A stretch of DNA of 64,000 nucleotides from CAYRGS01 sp964423875. GTDB lineage: Bacteria; UBA8248; JACPRG01; G963555815. The position numbers and the translations under genes are program-made. Of this stretch, positions 1 through 9,916 are shown piece by piece; positions within the stretch are counted from its first letter, which is position 1, and every line of letters begins with the position of its first letter. The notes below the pieces were generated by a model. The model worked only from the letters and a program-made list of their open reading frames with translations, was not told the origin of the DNA and made no database searches. Location of the stretch: assembly GCA_964423875.1 (NCBI GenBank), contig CAYRGS010000003.1, forward strand, positions 1 to 64,000, in the 5' to 3' direction.

Positions 1-1102
1 CCCCGCCGTAGCACATCGGGCCGGGGTCGGCCCCCGCGCTCCTCGGGCCCACGCGGAGGCGGCCTTCGGCGCTGATCCAGGCGATCGATCCACCGCCGGT
101 GCCTACAGTGACGATATCGATCATGGGAATTTTCACGGTGTAATGGCCGAGCGTCGCTCGGGTGGTGTAAACGGGGGCTCCCCCTTCAATCACGGAAACA
201 TCCGTCGAGGTCCCGCCCGCGTCGAAGGTGATGACCTTTTCCAAGCCCGCGGCGGCGGCCAGCGCCGCGCCGGCCAGCACCCCCGCCGCGGGTCCGGAGA
301 GGGCGGTCGCCAGGGGGCGATCCACCGCGGCCCGGGCGCTCATCACGCCGCCATTGGACTTCATCACCAGAAACGGGGTCCGGCCGCCCGCCGCTTCCCC
401 CACCCGATCCGCCGCCCGGTCGATATAGCGCCGGATAACGGGCTTGCAGGCCGCGTCCATCAGCGTGCTCAGCGTGCGCTCGTATTCCTGGTGCTCGGGC
501 AGGACCTCGCAGGAAAGCGAGACGAAGCATTCAGGGTGCTCTTCGGCGAGAATCTCCCGAGCGCGGAGCTCGTGGGCGGGATTGGCGTAGGCGTGGAGGA
601 GACACACCCCGACGGTCCCGACGCCCAGGTCGCGGAAGCGGCGGGCCGCCGCGCGCACCGAGGAGTCGTCCAGGGGCTCGAGCGCCCGGCCCCGGAAGTC
701 CATCCGCCCCCCCGCCTCCAGGACCCGGTCGGCCGGAACCAAGCGGGGCGGCTTCACCCAAAAGAACGAGTTCCCGTAACCTTCCGGAACGCTCTGGCGG
801 GCGATCTCGAGGATAAAGCGGAAACCCTCGGTGACGAGGAGACCCATGTTGTGGTCTTCCCGCTCGAGAAGGACGTTGGTGGCCACAGTCGTCCCGTGGA
901 TGACGGCCGAGACGCGGGATTCCGACGCCTCTGCCTCGCCGAGGATCCGCCGGACGCCGGAAAGCAGGGCTTGCGACGGGTCCGAGGGGGTGGAAGGGAC
1001 TTTCGAGGAAAACAGCGTCCCGTCCGACTGGCGTACAGCGATGACGTCCGTAAACGTGCCCCCCGTGTCAACGCCGATCCGGAATTGCTCTTCGACCGCC
1101 AT
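1..1102 (-). CDS. Hydantoinase/oxoprolinase subunit A (HyuA), C-terminus off the window
   Basis: N-terminal 367 residues of a HyuA-type ATP-dependent hydantoinase/5-oxoprolinase, a family that usually has about 690 residues. It begins MAVEEQFRIGVDTGGTFTD, the family's ASKHA nucleotide-binding signature. It continues through HGTTVATN and SLSCEVLPEHQEYER, and reaches GTGGGSIAW and AGADPGPMCYGG, a conserved core motif, at the window edge. The frame is open throughout. The ATG at 1102 is preceded by GGTAGGGAG as ribosome binding site. A short frame with its own strong Shine-Dalgarno lies directly upstream, its stop falling inside this site. The substrate cannot be told from the sequence, because the family covers hydantoins, 5-oxoproline and acetone carboxylase relatives. 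The family call is secure. Confidence 0.93.
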   Translation of the reverse strand, partial: MAVEEQFRIGVDTGGTFTDVIAVRQSDGTLFSSKVPSTPSDPSQALLSGVRRILGEAEASESRVSAVIHGTTVATNVLLEREDHNMGLLVTEGFRFILEIARQSVPEGYGNSFFWVKPPRLVPADRVLEAGGRMDFRGRALEPLDDSSVRAAARRFRDLGVGTVGVCLLHAYANPAHELRAREILAEEHPECFVSLSCEVLPEHQEYERTLSTLMDAACKPVIRRYIDRAADRVGEAAGGRTPFLVMKSNGGVMSARAAVDRPLATALSGPAAGVLAGAALAAAAGLEKVITFDAGGTSTDVSVIEGGAPVYTTRATLGHYTVKIPMIDIVTVGTGGGSIAWISAEGRLRVGPRSAGADPGPMCYGG

Positions 1103-1110
1103 GATGCTCC

Positions 1111-1245
1111 CTACCCGTTGCCCGGCCCATCGGTCACGCCGAACGGCGCGAGGAACTCGCTCTCCCGGGATTGCACCTTCATGGATTCGGACGAGAACGG
1201 GAATACGTTCACCCGGGGGTCAATAATTGCCGCCAGGTGGGTCAT
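1111..1245 (-). CDS. Small ORF (44 aa) coupled to the hydantoinase gene
   Basis: Not recognised. The frame starts ATG-ACC-CAC (MTHLAAIIDPRVNVFPF...) and ends at a TAG that overlaps the ribosome binding site of the downstream hydantoinase A gene. The start has a very good site, AAAGGGG at 5 nt. It could be a real leader peptide or small protein, or the surviving end of a larger partner gene. No membrane segment or known motif is visible. The evidence is the strong ribosome site and the close coupling only. Confidence 0.4.
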   Translation of the reverse strand: MTHLAAIIDPRVNVFPFSSESMKVQSRESEFLAPFGVTDGPGNG

Positions 1246-1437
1246 TTGTACCCCTTTGGACGCAGCCAAAGCCCCGCAGTATTCCAGTATCTCATAACCC
1301 GTGGAATTTCAGTGGGATCCCGACCGGGGGGTCGCCTTTTTTCTGGCATCTATTTTACTCATACATGGCCTCACCCGATAGCTGTCGGGTTTCAACCTCG
1401 TAGTGAATGCAGAAGAGTTTCACCAAGGCGAGAGATC

Positions 1438-2499
1438 ATGGTGATCCTGAAACGCACAAAGGTCAAGGCACCGTCGGCGCCCGCAAACGGCAGCACCGCC
1501 GGCGAAAAGAGCAATGGCGAACCGTGGGCTTGGGAGTTGACGGCCACGGCCCTCAATAATCTCTTTCTGGAGCTGGCCACGGTCGTCAGCGCACCCGGCC
1601 TGAAGAACCTTGAGAAAGTCCTCGCCGCGACACCCGATCCGGACGATCCCGACATTACGCCCGCGGACCTGAAAAAATTCGTCAAGCCGCTCGCCAAAAG
1701 GGGAAAAAAATACACCCAAGACGCCCGTCAATACCTGAACGAAACAGAGAATGAGCTGAAAACGGTGATTCACCTACTGTCCAAGGCGATTGCCGAGATA
1801 AGCAGCTATGAGAACAGGTTCGCGAAATCCATCCTGGAGACCTCAAACCGCCTTTCGGACATCTGCATCCTGGAAGACCTCCGGGCGATCCGCGAGTCCA
1901 TCAGCAACGAGGTGGGGATCATCCAAGACGCCGTTCGGGAGTAGAAAGAGAACCGTACCACCCGCGTGTCCCAGCTCATCAAGCGGGGGGATGTCTTGCA
2001 GGATGAGCTGGAGACCGTCTCCTAGGAGTCTCTCCGGGACCCGCTCACGGGGCTTTATAACCGCCGCGCATTCGATCGGGAGCTGAAGGGGCTTGTGGAT
2101 CGGAACCGAATCCTGCCCAACGCCTTCCTTCTGGTCATTTTCGACATTGACGATTTCAAGCTCATCAACGACCGCCTCGGACACCCCATCGGGGACAAAG
2201 CCCTGCAACCGGTGGCCAAGAGCACCTGCGATAACCTCAGGAGCAGTGATTTCCTGGCCTGTTATGGAGGCGACGAGTTCGTCCTCCTCCTCCAGGCCGA
2301 TTCCTTGAAAAAAGGAAAAAAGAAGATCCAGGGGCTGGCGGATTCCATCTTCCAGCTTGCGATCCCGGTCGAGTACGAATCCAAAACCGTTCAGATCGCC
2401 CTGACCCTCAGCCGCGCCGACGAAATCCTCTATCTCTCCAAAAAAAGCGGGCAAGAACCGGGTTTCAACAGAAGAGGATCTCACATGATTTTCCGGTGA
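1438..2499 (+). pseudogene. GGDEF diguanylate cyclase with two in-frame amber codons
   Basis: A single frame from ATG 1438 (site AAGGCGAGAG) encodes an N-terminal helical domain, a coiled linker and a GGDEF domain. The domain shows DPLTGLYNRRAFD, the metal-binding FDIDDFKLINDRLGH and an intact GGDEF (CYGGDEFVLLL). The frame is interrupted by TAG at 1942-1944 and again at 2023-2025, with good family-like sequence on both sides and no frame change. Near the C-terminus the usual stretch between the SIGVA strand and RADEALY is missing (TLS-RADEILYLSKKSG), which suggests an in-frame deletion of about 18 residues. Two nonsense codons plus a deletion favour a decayed gene. Amber recoding is a less likely alternative. 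If intact it would make cyclic di-GMP. Confidence 0.8.
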
Positions 2500-2645
2500 A
2501 CTTCACCGGCTTGCGCGATGAAGAACGGGGGCGACCCGCCCGAATCCCGCTGATGCGCCCTTTCAGTCGTTTCCGAACCATTGTAGAATCCCGGCCACAC
2601 TAATTCCGGATGACACGTGAATCGTCTGACCGGATTGGACGCTGG

Positions 2646-3185
2646 ATGAAAAGGATTTTGCGCCGTTTCTTGGGTTGTAGCCTCTTCACAGGTGCGCTGC
2701 TCTGCGCGGCCGTCACCGGGGCGCGATGCGTCACCCCCGTCCCCACGGACGAATGCGTTCCCCTCTCAGGTGTAAAGACGCTGGGTCTTCTGGTTGAGAT
2801 ACGGGAAGGCGTGTCGGCCCTCGGCATTTCCAAAACCCGCCTGATGAAAGCGGTCCAGCGGATGGTCCGGGGCCTCATGCCTCAGGTTCAGACCCATCCG
2901 GACCCGGGACGGACGCCGCAAATCCGCATCGTCGCTTCGCGTCTGCGCCACAAGGGGAGCTTCGCCTCGATTTATCTTCAGGTGGAAGTCCGGGCCATCG
3001 ACCTGGGAACCCAATCTTTGGCCTGGAAATCCGTTTGGCACACCAGCCATGTCATTCCCGCACCGGCGGGAATTGGGCTGTCTGCTCTGGAAGACTCGCT
3101 GAGGGTCAGCCTCACCCGCCTACGGGCCGATTGGCGAAGGGCCAACCCCGGACGCGCTTCACGCACCGGTCCCGCCGGGCGCTGA
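2646..3185 (+). CDS. Secreted hypothetical protein
   Basis: Not recognised. The start at 2646 gives a clean signal peptide: MKRILRR, a hydrophobic core, then a small-residue stretch before ARC, with no lipobox. A longer frame from 2610 only adds a charged extension. The mature part (about 150 residues) has alternating strands (KTLGLLVEIRE, IRIVASRLRH, IYLQVEVRAIDL) resembling small periplasmic beta-rich proteins. Codons near 3050-3075 read through GTCATTCCCGC-type repeat sequence, so the C-terminal 40 residues may not be native. Function unknown. Confidence 0.55.
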   Translation: MKRILRRFLGCSLFTGALLCAAVTGARCVTPVPTDECVPLSGVKTLGLLVEIREGVSALGISKTRLMKAVQRMVRGLMPQVQTHPDPGRTPQIRIVASRLRHKGSFASIYLQVEVRAIDLGTQSLAWKSVWHTSHVIPAPAGIGLSALEDSLRVSLTRLRADWRRANPGRASRTGPAGR

Positions 3186-3309
3186 GATCCCCGCTACAGT
3201 CGGTTGAGCCTTTGCGCCGCCATCCCCGGGAGCCGCCCTCCGGCCGCACCCAACTTTGCGCGTGGGAGCGGCGAAGAACCCCGGGCCGTCCACCCGTGAG
3301 GGGTCGGCG

Positions 3310-4481
3310 CTACAAGCTCCCGCCCAGGTGGCGGAAGCGGGGACGGAAGTCTCCCAGCAACCCGCAGGTGAAAGCGGCCCGGATCCCTCCGGGGGGCGAG
3401 AGCATGATCAGGACCAGCGACGGGAGGACGATAATGCTCGACAGGTAGAACATCCCCCCAAGACCGACTCCGGCGGTGACCGCGCCCATCACCACGCCGG
3501 AGAGCGCGATCCCCAGATCATAGGAGGCGTAGAAGATGCTGAACACAGCCCCGTAGATGATGGCCGCCAGGATGAGCGTGAGCGGCCCCCCAACGGCCCC
3601 GATGGCGATGAATCCGACCCCCAGCAAGGCCACCGAAGTCAGAACGATGGGAATCCGGCACTCCTGGTCCGAGGCCTTGCCGGCGAAAATCTCGACCAGC
3701 GTGATGAAAATGGAATAGACCAGATAGAAGGTGCCCAGGTTTCCGGCCATCCGCTCCTTGACGTGGATGAGGATGAACGTCGTCAGGCCGCCGTGGACAA
3801 TCGTCAAAAGGAACATGGCGAAGGTGCAGAAGACCAGGGTACGGTCCCGCATGAATTCGCGCAGGGCCGCCCGGGTGGTCTCAAGCTTGACCTTCGAGCA
3901 TTCCCCGCCGAATTTCGCCAAGATCGCCGCCCCTAACCCGACCACCGCCGAAATCACAAAGACAGCTGTGTGACCCCACAGGTCCAACATCAGGCTTCCG
4001 AAGATCGGACCGATCCCGAAGGCGATCGCCCGAGAGATTCCGAACAGCCCCATCACGCCCCCGCGTTTGTCCGCGGTCGTGGAGGAGGCACGATGACGTT
4101 GGAGGCCGTGGAGTGGAACGCCATGCTGACGCCGTGAAGGATCCGGATGGGGTACACCCAGATCAACGCCGGCGCGACCGCATAAAGGAGAGTATAAACC
4201 GTCAGGATACCCCCGCCGTAGCGCAAGGTGCAGCGCGCCCCGTATTGGTCGATGAATTTTCCAATGTAGGGCCGGGAGCCGAGAAGGCCGATCGCGAAAA
4301 TGCTCATCACCAGGCCGATCTGCATCGTACCGATGTTGAAAGCCGCCAGGTAGAAGGGAAGCGTCGGCAGGAGCATGGCAAAGGAGATATAGAAGAGAAC
4401 CTCGGTAAAGAAAATGATGAACAGGTTTTGGTGCTTGAACTCCAGCAGGGTTTCCTGCAGGTCGCCGCCACCGAGGCCCAT
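3310..4481 (-). pseudogene. MFS transporter broken by a frameshift
   Basis: A 12-helix major facilitator transporter split between two frames. The first half, from ATG 4481, runs MGLGGGDLQETLLEFKHQN through several membrane helices to ASNVIVP near 4085. The second half continues in another frame as TTADKRGGVMGLFGISRAI and on to the stop at 3310. Joined, they give the loop 4-5 motif expected in MFS proteins (P..DKRG..MGLFG), so a single 1-nt deletion (or 2-nt insertion) near 4075-4090 explains the break. The rest looks intact, so either a recent mutation or an assembly error is possible. Substrate unknown. Confidence 0.8.
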
Positions 4482-5118
4482 GATTCCACACCCCCCATAC
4501 AGGCTGATTCGATGCTTGACTTGCAGGGCGCCGCCCACCGAATGCGGCCGTCTCGCCCGCATGCTCAGGTTCTGACAAGCTCCGCGGGGAACGAAAACCA
4601 GCTTCGACCGTCCATGCGTGTGTCCAATGTTTCTGGGGATGTCATACTTCTTTTCGTGGATCGCGCAATCTCTTTGACGCCGGGCGGGTCGCTTGGGGCA
4701 TTGATGGATGCTCCCCTGAACAATGCTTCGGGAACGGAGAGAATCTGTATCTCCCCGTGAAACCCATCCCCGATACGAATTGCCGAGGACCTATCTCCCA
4801 TCCCGAAAAACCGAAGACCCACGACCAAATTAGTTGTTGACATGTGTAAAACATCCCTGTCTAATGAAGGAGGGGCTATCTATGGGTATGTCCAACCCGG
4901 CCCCGCCTTCCCTGCCAGGCAATCCCAGCCCTTTCCGGTTGGAAGACGTTGAGTTCCGCGTTCTTTGTCCGGGTGTGACAAGAGACGGGAAGTTGCCCGC
5001 ACCCTAAAAACATTTCCTAGCGAATTCGACATGCCGGTGAGTTGGTTTCCAGCGACTCGGCGAGCCAAGCGCGGAATTTCGATACGCAACATTGCAGGGA
5101 ACCCAGGGGGAGGAAGCC
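4482..5118. other. Intergenic region with promoter and long leader
   Basis: A 637-nt stretch without a convincing large gene. Its left part (4482-4836) holds nothing recognisable. The right part carries a strong promoter (4837-4865) and a leader of about 245 nt before the permease. The leader contains a 41-codon frame (4882-5007, MGMSNPAPPSLPG...) preceded by AAGGAGGGG, but that site would lie at or before the predicted transcription start, so translation is doubtful. It also contains a hairpin with an internal bulge around 4973-5004 (GGGTG/CACCC enclosing CGGG-AAGTTG-CCCG). Confidence 0.5.
4837..4865 (+). promoter_or_regulatory. Sigma-70-type promoter of the permease leader
   Basis: TTGACA (4837-4842), a 17-nt spacer, then TCTAAT (4860-4865), five of six matches at -10. 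It points to the NCS2 permease gene at 5119 and predicts a start near 4872, hence a leader of about 245 nt. Confidence 0.7.
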
Positions 5119-6534
5119 ATGGCGCTGACTCACGAAGAAGAACCCAGACAGCTCTTGTATGGGATTGACGACGTGCCGTCGACAGGGCGGTCGATCGTCT
5201 TCGGTCTCCAGCACGTTCTTACGATGTTCGGCGCCACGGTCAGCGTGCCGCTGATCCTCAAGGGCGCTCTTGGAATGGACGCCGTGCAAACGGGCATCCT
5301 CGTCACGGCGGTCATGCTGTGCTCAGGGATCGCAACGGTGCTCCAGGTGACGATTGGCAGCCGGCTGCCAATCATCCAGGGCGTCTCCTTCTCCTTTCTG
5401 GCCGCTTTCTTTTTCATCGCCGGCCAGTACAAAGGCCCCGAAGCGATGCAATACATCGCGGGCGGGATCCTGATGGGGGCCATCGTGGAGATGGTCATCG
5501 GATGGGGACGCCTCGTCGGATTGGTCCGAAAATTCCTCACCCCGGTGGTCATCGGCCCGGTGATCATGCTCATCGGCCTGGCGCTGTTCGCCGTCGGCGC
5601 GCCGCAGGCGGGACTTCACTGGCCGACCTCCATCCTGACCATGGTGTTGATCTTCCTGTTCTCGCAGATCTGGTCGAAGAAGAACATGCTCCTGCGGATG
5701 TTCCCCATCTTCATGGCCATCCTGGTGGTTTGGGTCCTGAATCTCATCCTGAGCCAAGCGGGGGCGTACGGGCCCAAGCATCCGGGCTTCATCGACTTGG
5801 CCACGGTCAGCGCCGCGCCCTGGTTCAAATGGAGCACGGACAGCATCATTCTGCCCTGGGGCCCGCCGAAGTTCCACATCGGGTTCTTCTTTGCCATCCT
5901 GGCGGGATACCTGGCGTCGATGGTTGAGAGCTTCGGCGACTACCACGCCGTCGCCGCGATGTCCCGCGCCCCCAAGCCGACCACCGAACAGTTGAACAAG
6001 GGCATCGCGTCCGAGGGATTAGGGTGCTTTATCACTGGCCTGCTTGGCGGGTTCGCCAGCACGAGCTACTCGGAAAACATCGGGCTGGTCGGCATCACGC
6101 GGGTGGCCTCCCGGCGCGTGGTCCTCGTCGCCGGGATCATCCTCATCATCGTGGGGCTCATCTCCAAATTCGGGGCGCTCATCTCCACGATGCCGGCTCC
6201 CTTGGTCGGCGGGCTCTACTGCGCGCTGTTCGGCCTCATCGCGGCCGTCGGCATCCAGCAGGTGGCCAAGGCCGATCTCAGTTCCGACCGAAATCTGTTG
6301 ATAGTCGGGTTCATCCTATTCATGGGGCTGAGCCTGCCCGCGTACATCAGCGGCGCCCCGCCCTTCAAAATCAACGGCGCGGCCCGGATGCGGGAAATCT
6401 TCGGAGGCGGGCTCGGCAACATCATCAACTCCCTGGCCGGCAGCGGAATGGCCGTGGCGGCGATCCTGGGACTGATCCTGGACAACTGGATTCCAGGAAC
6501 AGATAAAGAGCGGGGCGTCGAAGCAGAGACCTAA
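5119..6534 (+). CDS. NCS2-family xanthine/uracil permease
   Basis: Proton-coupled nucleobase transporter of the inner membrane, 471 residues, the usual length. It shows GLQHVLTMFGATVSVPLIL at the first helix, VESFGDYHAVAAM in the middle, and STSYSENIGLVGITRVASR, the NCS2 signature around helix 10. About 14 hydrophobic segments can be counted. The ATG at 5119 is chosen over a frame opening at 5092 because of the strong GGGGGAGGAAG site 5 nt upstream. The gene stands alone with its own promoter, a long leader and a terminator after it (6601). Xanthine versus uracil cannot be decided by reading. The length of the leader invites a purine-type riboswitch test. Confidence 0.93.
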   Translation: MALTHEEEPRQLLYGIDDVPSTGRSIVFGLQHVLTMFGATVSVPLILKGALGMDAVQTGILVTAVMLCSGIATVLQVTIGSRLPIIQGVSFSFLAAFFFIAGQYKGPEAMQYIAGGILMGAIVEMVIGWGRLVGLVRKFLTPVVIGPVIMLIGLALFAVGAPQAGLHWPTSILTMVLIFLFSQIWSKKNMLLRMFPIFMAILVVWVLNLILSQAGAYGPKHPGFIDLATVSAAPWFKWSTDSIILPWGPPKFHIGFFFAILAGYLASMVESFGDYHAVAAMSRAPKPTTEQLNKGIASEGLGCFITGLLGGFASTSYSENIGLVGITRVASRRVVLVAGIILIIVGLISKFGALISTMPAPLVGGLYCALFGLIAAVGIQQVAKADLSSDRNLLIVGFILFMGLSLPAYISGAPPFKINGAARMREIFGGGLGNIINSLAGSGMAVAAILGLILDNWIPGTDKERGVEAET

Positions 6535-6600
6535 AAGGAGCCTGACGCCCCATCACATAAGACGGGCGGGCGCAAAAGAACCGTCCGTTCCAAGTTCGTT

Positions 6601-6633
6601 CGCAGGAGGCCCCTATGGGGCCTCCTGCGTTTT
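6601..6633 (+). terminator. Intrinsic terminator after the permease
   Basis: A perfect 13-bp stem (CGCAGGAGGCCCC / GGGGCCTCCTGCG) with a TAT loop, followed by TTTT. It lies 66 nt after the permease stop. With no T-run on the other side it probably acts only on the plus strand. Confidence 0.9.
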
Positions 6634-6732
6634 CTCCTGCACAGCGCCGGATGCGTGTCCAAGCAATCCAGCCGCGGACCCCCGCCGGCTCGTCTCGCCC
6701 GAGCTGACCTCCGTCGAATCGGGAAGCCCCCG

Positions 6733-7187
6733 CTATTTGAGGCCGAACAAACGCCGGGCGTTCCGGCAAGCGACTCCTCGCGCCGTCTCCAGGCACAGGA
6801 GGGGAAGCAAACCGGCGCGCGGACCATGCGTATTGCCCTCTCATGCTCCTCGGGGCTGTGGGCGTCGGTCCCAATCATAAAGCGGTCCGGAAAGTCCTCG
6901 ATTAGCCGGAGCCAAGCGGCGGCCGGCCCCGCCAAGTCGAAGCTCATCCGCCTGGGGAAGCGTTCGATCAAACGACTCCGGAGGACGGGCGGATAGCGGA
7001 AGGAAAGCTCACAAAAGAGATTCGGGTTCAGGGCGAGGAGGGGGCGCACATCCGCCGCAGCGGCGTTTGACCCGCAGTGATTCCAGAGAACGCGCCCGCG
7101 GCGGTCGCTCGTCAGCAAACGCTCCAGCCGGGCTGCGCTGTCCGAGTCAGCATCCATATAAAAGGTAGGGAACCGCCGGATTGGCAT
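6733..7187 (-). pseudogene. Amidohydrolase-family remnant
   Basis: C-terminal half of a metal-dependent amidohydrolase (TIM-barrel): RVLWNHCG (metal-binding His strand), SRLIERFPRRMSFDLAG, FPDRFMIGTDAH (catalytic Asp strand). After IRMVR the sense shifts to another frame, where GLLPLLCLETARGVACRNARRLFGLK completes the family's typical C-terminus and stops at 6733. The N-terminal half with the HxH motif is missing, although scattered protein-like frames continue upstream to about 7360. Truncation plus frameshift make this a pseudogene. Confidence 0.75.
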
Positions 7188-7644
7188 CGATCAATCTGCT
7201 CTTTTCATCCGGACCTTCACTGGTGATCAAACTTTTTCCGATCATCAGCGGCGTCGCCGGTTGGGGAAAATAAAATCGGGCGGCGGCAAGAAGGCAGGCC
7301 GCGAGGTTGTGATAAAATCGCCGCAGTCGATTTTTCGCGTCATTTGGTTTGACTCCCCTATTCTGTTCGGCATGAGCGGAGAAGCGTTCCCGGACCGAAA
7401 CCGGCGTGTGAAATCATCCCCGCCTCACGCGCGGAATCTGATTGTGAAGGGTTTCGTTGATGTCCTTCGAACCTCAGACCATTATGCGGGCAATCAGGGG
7501 GCGGAATCGAGGTCCCGCTGGCCGACTAGTTAATTGGCGGGTTGCCGGACAGGTCTCCTCGACGGCGTTCGCCGCTTTGGACGCCTCAAGCGACATTTTT
7601 GTGGACCTGTTCAACAGGGGCCGCTCGGCGGACCCGTGGATCCG
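7188..7644. other. Intergenic region, no clear gene
   Basis: About 450 nt between the amidohydrolase remnant and the sulfatase-fold gene. Short minus-strand frames here may be remains of the amidohydrolase N-terminus. No promoter, hairpin or RNA gene can be called with confidence. Confidence 0.4.
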
Positions 7645-9882
7645 ATGAGCCGAGGGAAAAACCCGCGGGGCGGCGATTCGCCGGACGCATCGTCCGTCAC
7701 GACACGCGAAACCATTCGCCTGGCCGGGTTGCAGGGCGTGCTCTTCGGTCTCTTTCTCGGGTCCGTTGAACCCTACCTGATTCTCTTTCTGACTTTCATT
7801 CAGCCGCATCTGGCAACGCGAGCGAGTGTCTTCCACCTCATCACAATCTCGGTGGTTACGAACGTGGTTGTCTGCGCGGTTCTCGCGGTTCTCGCGGCAT
7901 GGGCCGGCCATGGCTGGCGTCTACTCCGGAAGAAAAACACGACCCGGGGCTTTATCGTCTCCGTATGTTGGGCCGTCTTGATCGTGTTGTTTCTACATTT
8001 CGCCGTCTCGGGTTACCTCAATCCAAAATTTCGATTCGCGCCGCATGGCACCTGGTTGAACCTAGCGATGAAGGGGCTCCTCCCTTTGGCGGCGGTTGGC
8101 CTTGGGCTTGTCCTGCACCCCTGGCTGGCTACTCGACGTAAGCACCACTTCCTTCTTCCGTCGGTTGTCACGGCGGGCGGCCTCGTCCTGTCGATGGGCT
8201 TGGCTCCGCTGATGTTCGGCGTTGTGGAAGAGCCGTTTCGGGGTCAAACCTGGCGCCGGGTGAATTCATCCCTGGCCCGCGCACCGAACATGATCGTGAT
8301 ATTGGTTGACACCTTGCGGGGGGACCACCTTTCGGCTCACGGGCGCAACCGGCCCACTTCTCCGAACCTGGACCGCATCGCCGGGGAAGGCGTGCTTTTC
8401 GAAAACGCCTTCGCCCATTCCAACTGGACACCTCCATCCACGGCCACCCTGTTGACGTCCCTTTATGAATCCGTTCACGGCGTCAATCAGGTGAAAGGAT
8501 TCGTCCCAAACGAAATCACATCTCTCGCAGAGGCCCTGGGCCAAGCGGGTTATACATCCGCGTTCTGGTCCGCCAACACGCTGGTGGGAGCGCGGAACAA
8601 TTACACACAAGGCTTCGACTACACGGATCAGATCTCGGAAGCCTATCAGGCCATCAAAGGCCGAAACAAACTGCCCTCCTATCAACTTTACGCATGGCGA
8701 ACCATCGCCTCCCGCTTCCCCACGGTCCTGCAGGTCCTCGGCGGTGTGAACGGTTTCTTCGAGAGCCTCATCAATGAGGTCGGGGTGGACATGGGAAATC
8801 CGGTCGAGGTCGACGAAGGGCTGCTGGTGAACTCCGTCAAGACATGGGCCGGCTATTTTCGGGCAAGAAAGGCGGATTGGATGTACGAGCGGGTTCGGGC
8901 CTATCTTTCTTACATGACCGCCCGACCCGGATACGACCCCCGGCGGAACAAGTTTTTCCTCTATTTGCACTATTTCGACCCCCATACGCCGTACCGCCCT
9001 CCCGGGGCGTACAAACGCAGATTCGACCCGGGGTTCAAGGGCCGTTTGGCGCCGCTGAAGCCGGGGGGGAAGAAGGTGTGCCGGCAGGCGGGGGGCGGCG
9101 CGGGCGCGGGGGGGTGCTCCGTGGAGTGGTTTCCGGGCAAGGGGGATCCGCCGCTCCGGCCCCGCGAGCTTGAGAATATGGTGGCGCAGTATGATGGAGA
9201 GATCCTGTTCCTGGATCGGTTCGTTGGAAAGCTCGTCGGGCGACTGAAAAAAACGGGACTGTTCGAGAATACCCTCCTCCTCATCACCTCAGACCACGGT
9301 GAGGCGTTTTGGGAGCACAAACAGTACGGCCACGGGCAGACGGTGTATCAAGAGGAGGTGCACATTCCGTTGATGGTCACCTGGCCGCGGAGGCTGCGGA
9401 GCGGGCTTCGCGTCCGGGACCCAGTGGGTTTGGTGGACATCATGCCCACCCTTTTGGAGGCGGCCGGGATTCCTCCGGTCCCTTGCATGCAGGGCCGGTC
9501 GTTTTGGAAGGTGATGTTGGGAAAAGAGCGCCGCCGGGAGGTCTACGGGGAAACAACGGATTACGACCATGCGAAACTGTTTCTGGTTCGGGATCACCTG
9601 AAGCTGATTTACGAGCTGAAGGGGCTGTTGAGCCCCGCCCGGAGCTACCGTGTGCGGAAAAGACTCTTGTTCGACCTGAGAGACGATCCGGGAGAGCGAA
9701 AGAACCTGCTCGGCCCCAAGGGGGCCGGAAACCCACCTGTCCGGGAAGCGGAATCCCTTCAAGCGTCGATGGACCGATGGTACAAAACCGTTCGGCGGCC
9801 ATGCCGCTTCTATCAGCCAAGCGAGGTGGACACGTCGAAGGACATCGAAGATCGGCTGAAGGCGTTGGGATACATTGATTAG
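7645..9882 (+). CDS. Membrane-anchored sulfatase/phosphoglycerol-transferase-fold hydrolase
   Basis: Alkaline-phosphatase superfamily enzyme of 745 residues. Residues 25-190 hold about five membrane helices. The catalytic domain starts with NMIVILVDTLRGDHL (metal-binding Asp 222), then NWTPPSTATLLTSLYE, where Thr 262 occupies the nucleophile position. There is no Cys/Ser-x-Pro-x-Arg, so no formylglycine. ITSDHGEAFWEH supplies the second metal site. This fits the phosphotransferase/hydrolase branch rather than true sulfatases. A Gly/Cys-rich insert (about residues 475-500) sits in the middle and is coded by unusually G-rich DNA. The frame is open from TTG 7534, but 7645 is the first ATG and leaves a normal cytoplasmic N-terminus. 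The substrate (lipid head group or envelope glycan) is unknown. Confidence 0.85.
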   Translation: MSRGKNPRGGDSPDASSVTTRETIRLAGLQGVLFGLFLGSVEPYLILFLTFIQPHLATRASVFHLITISVVTNVVVCAVLAVLAAWAGHGWRLLRKKNTTRGFIVSVCWAVLIVLFLHFAVSGYLNPKFRFAPHGTWLNLAMKGLLPLAAVGLGLVLHPWLATRRKHHFLLPSVVTAGGLVLSMGLAPLMFGVVEEPFRGQTWRRVNSSLARAPNMIVILVDTLRGDHLSAHGRNRPTSPNLDRIAGEGVLFENAFAHSNWTPPSTATLLTSLYESVHGVNQVKGFVPNEITSLAEALGQAGYTSAFWSANTLVGARNNYTQGFDYTDQISEAYQAIKGRNKLPSYQLYAWRTIASRFPTVLQVLGGVNGFFESLINEVGVDMGNPVEVDEGLLVNSVKTWAGYFRARKADWMYERVRAYLSYMTARPGYDPRRNKFFLYLHYFDPHTPYRPPGAYKRRFDPGFKGRLAPLKPGGKKVCRQAGGGAGAGGCSVEWFPGKGDPPLRPRELENMVAQYDGEILFLDRFVGKLVGRLKKTGLFENTLLLITSDHGEAFWEHKQYGHGQTVYQEEVHIPLMVTWPRRLRSGLRVRDPVGLVDIMPTLLEAAGIPPVPCMQGRSFWKVMLGKERRREVYGETTDYDHAKLFLVRDHLKLIYELKGLLSPARSYRVRKRLLFDLRDDPGERKNLLGPKGAGNPPVREAESLQASMDRWYKTVRRPCRFYQPSEVDTSKDIEDRLKALGYID

Positions 9883-9916
9883 CCGGTCCCGCCCCACATT
9901 CCAAGGGAGGCCCGAT

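Noticed and set aside
143..1297. Long plus-strand frame of 384 codons
   Set aside because: It is an antisense shadow of the hydantoinase A gene; its sequence is Arg/Gly/Pro-rich and low-information, while the minus strand carries the family motifs.
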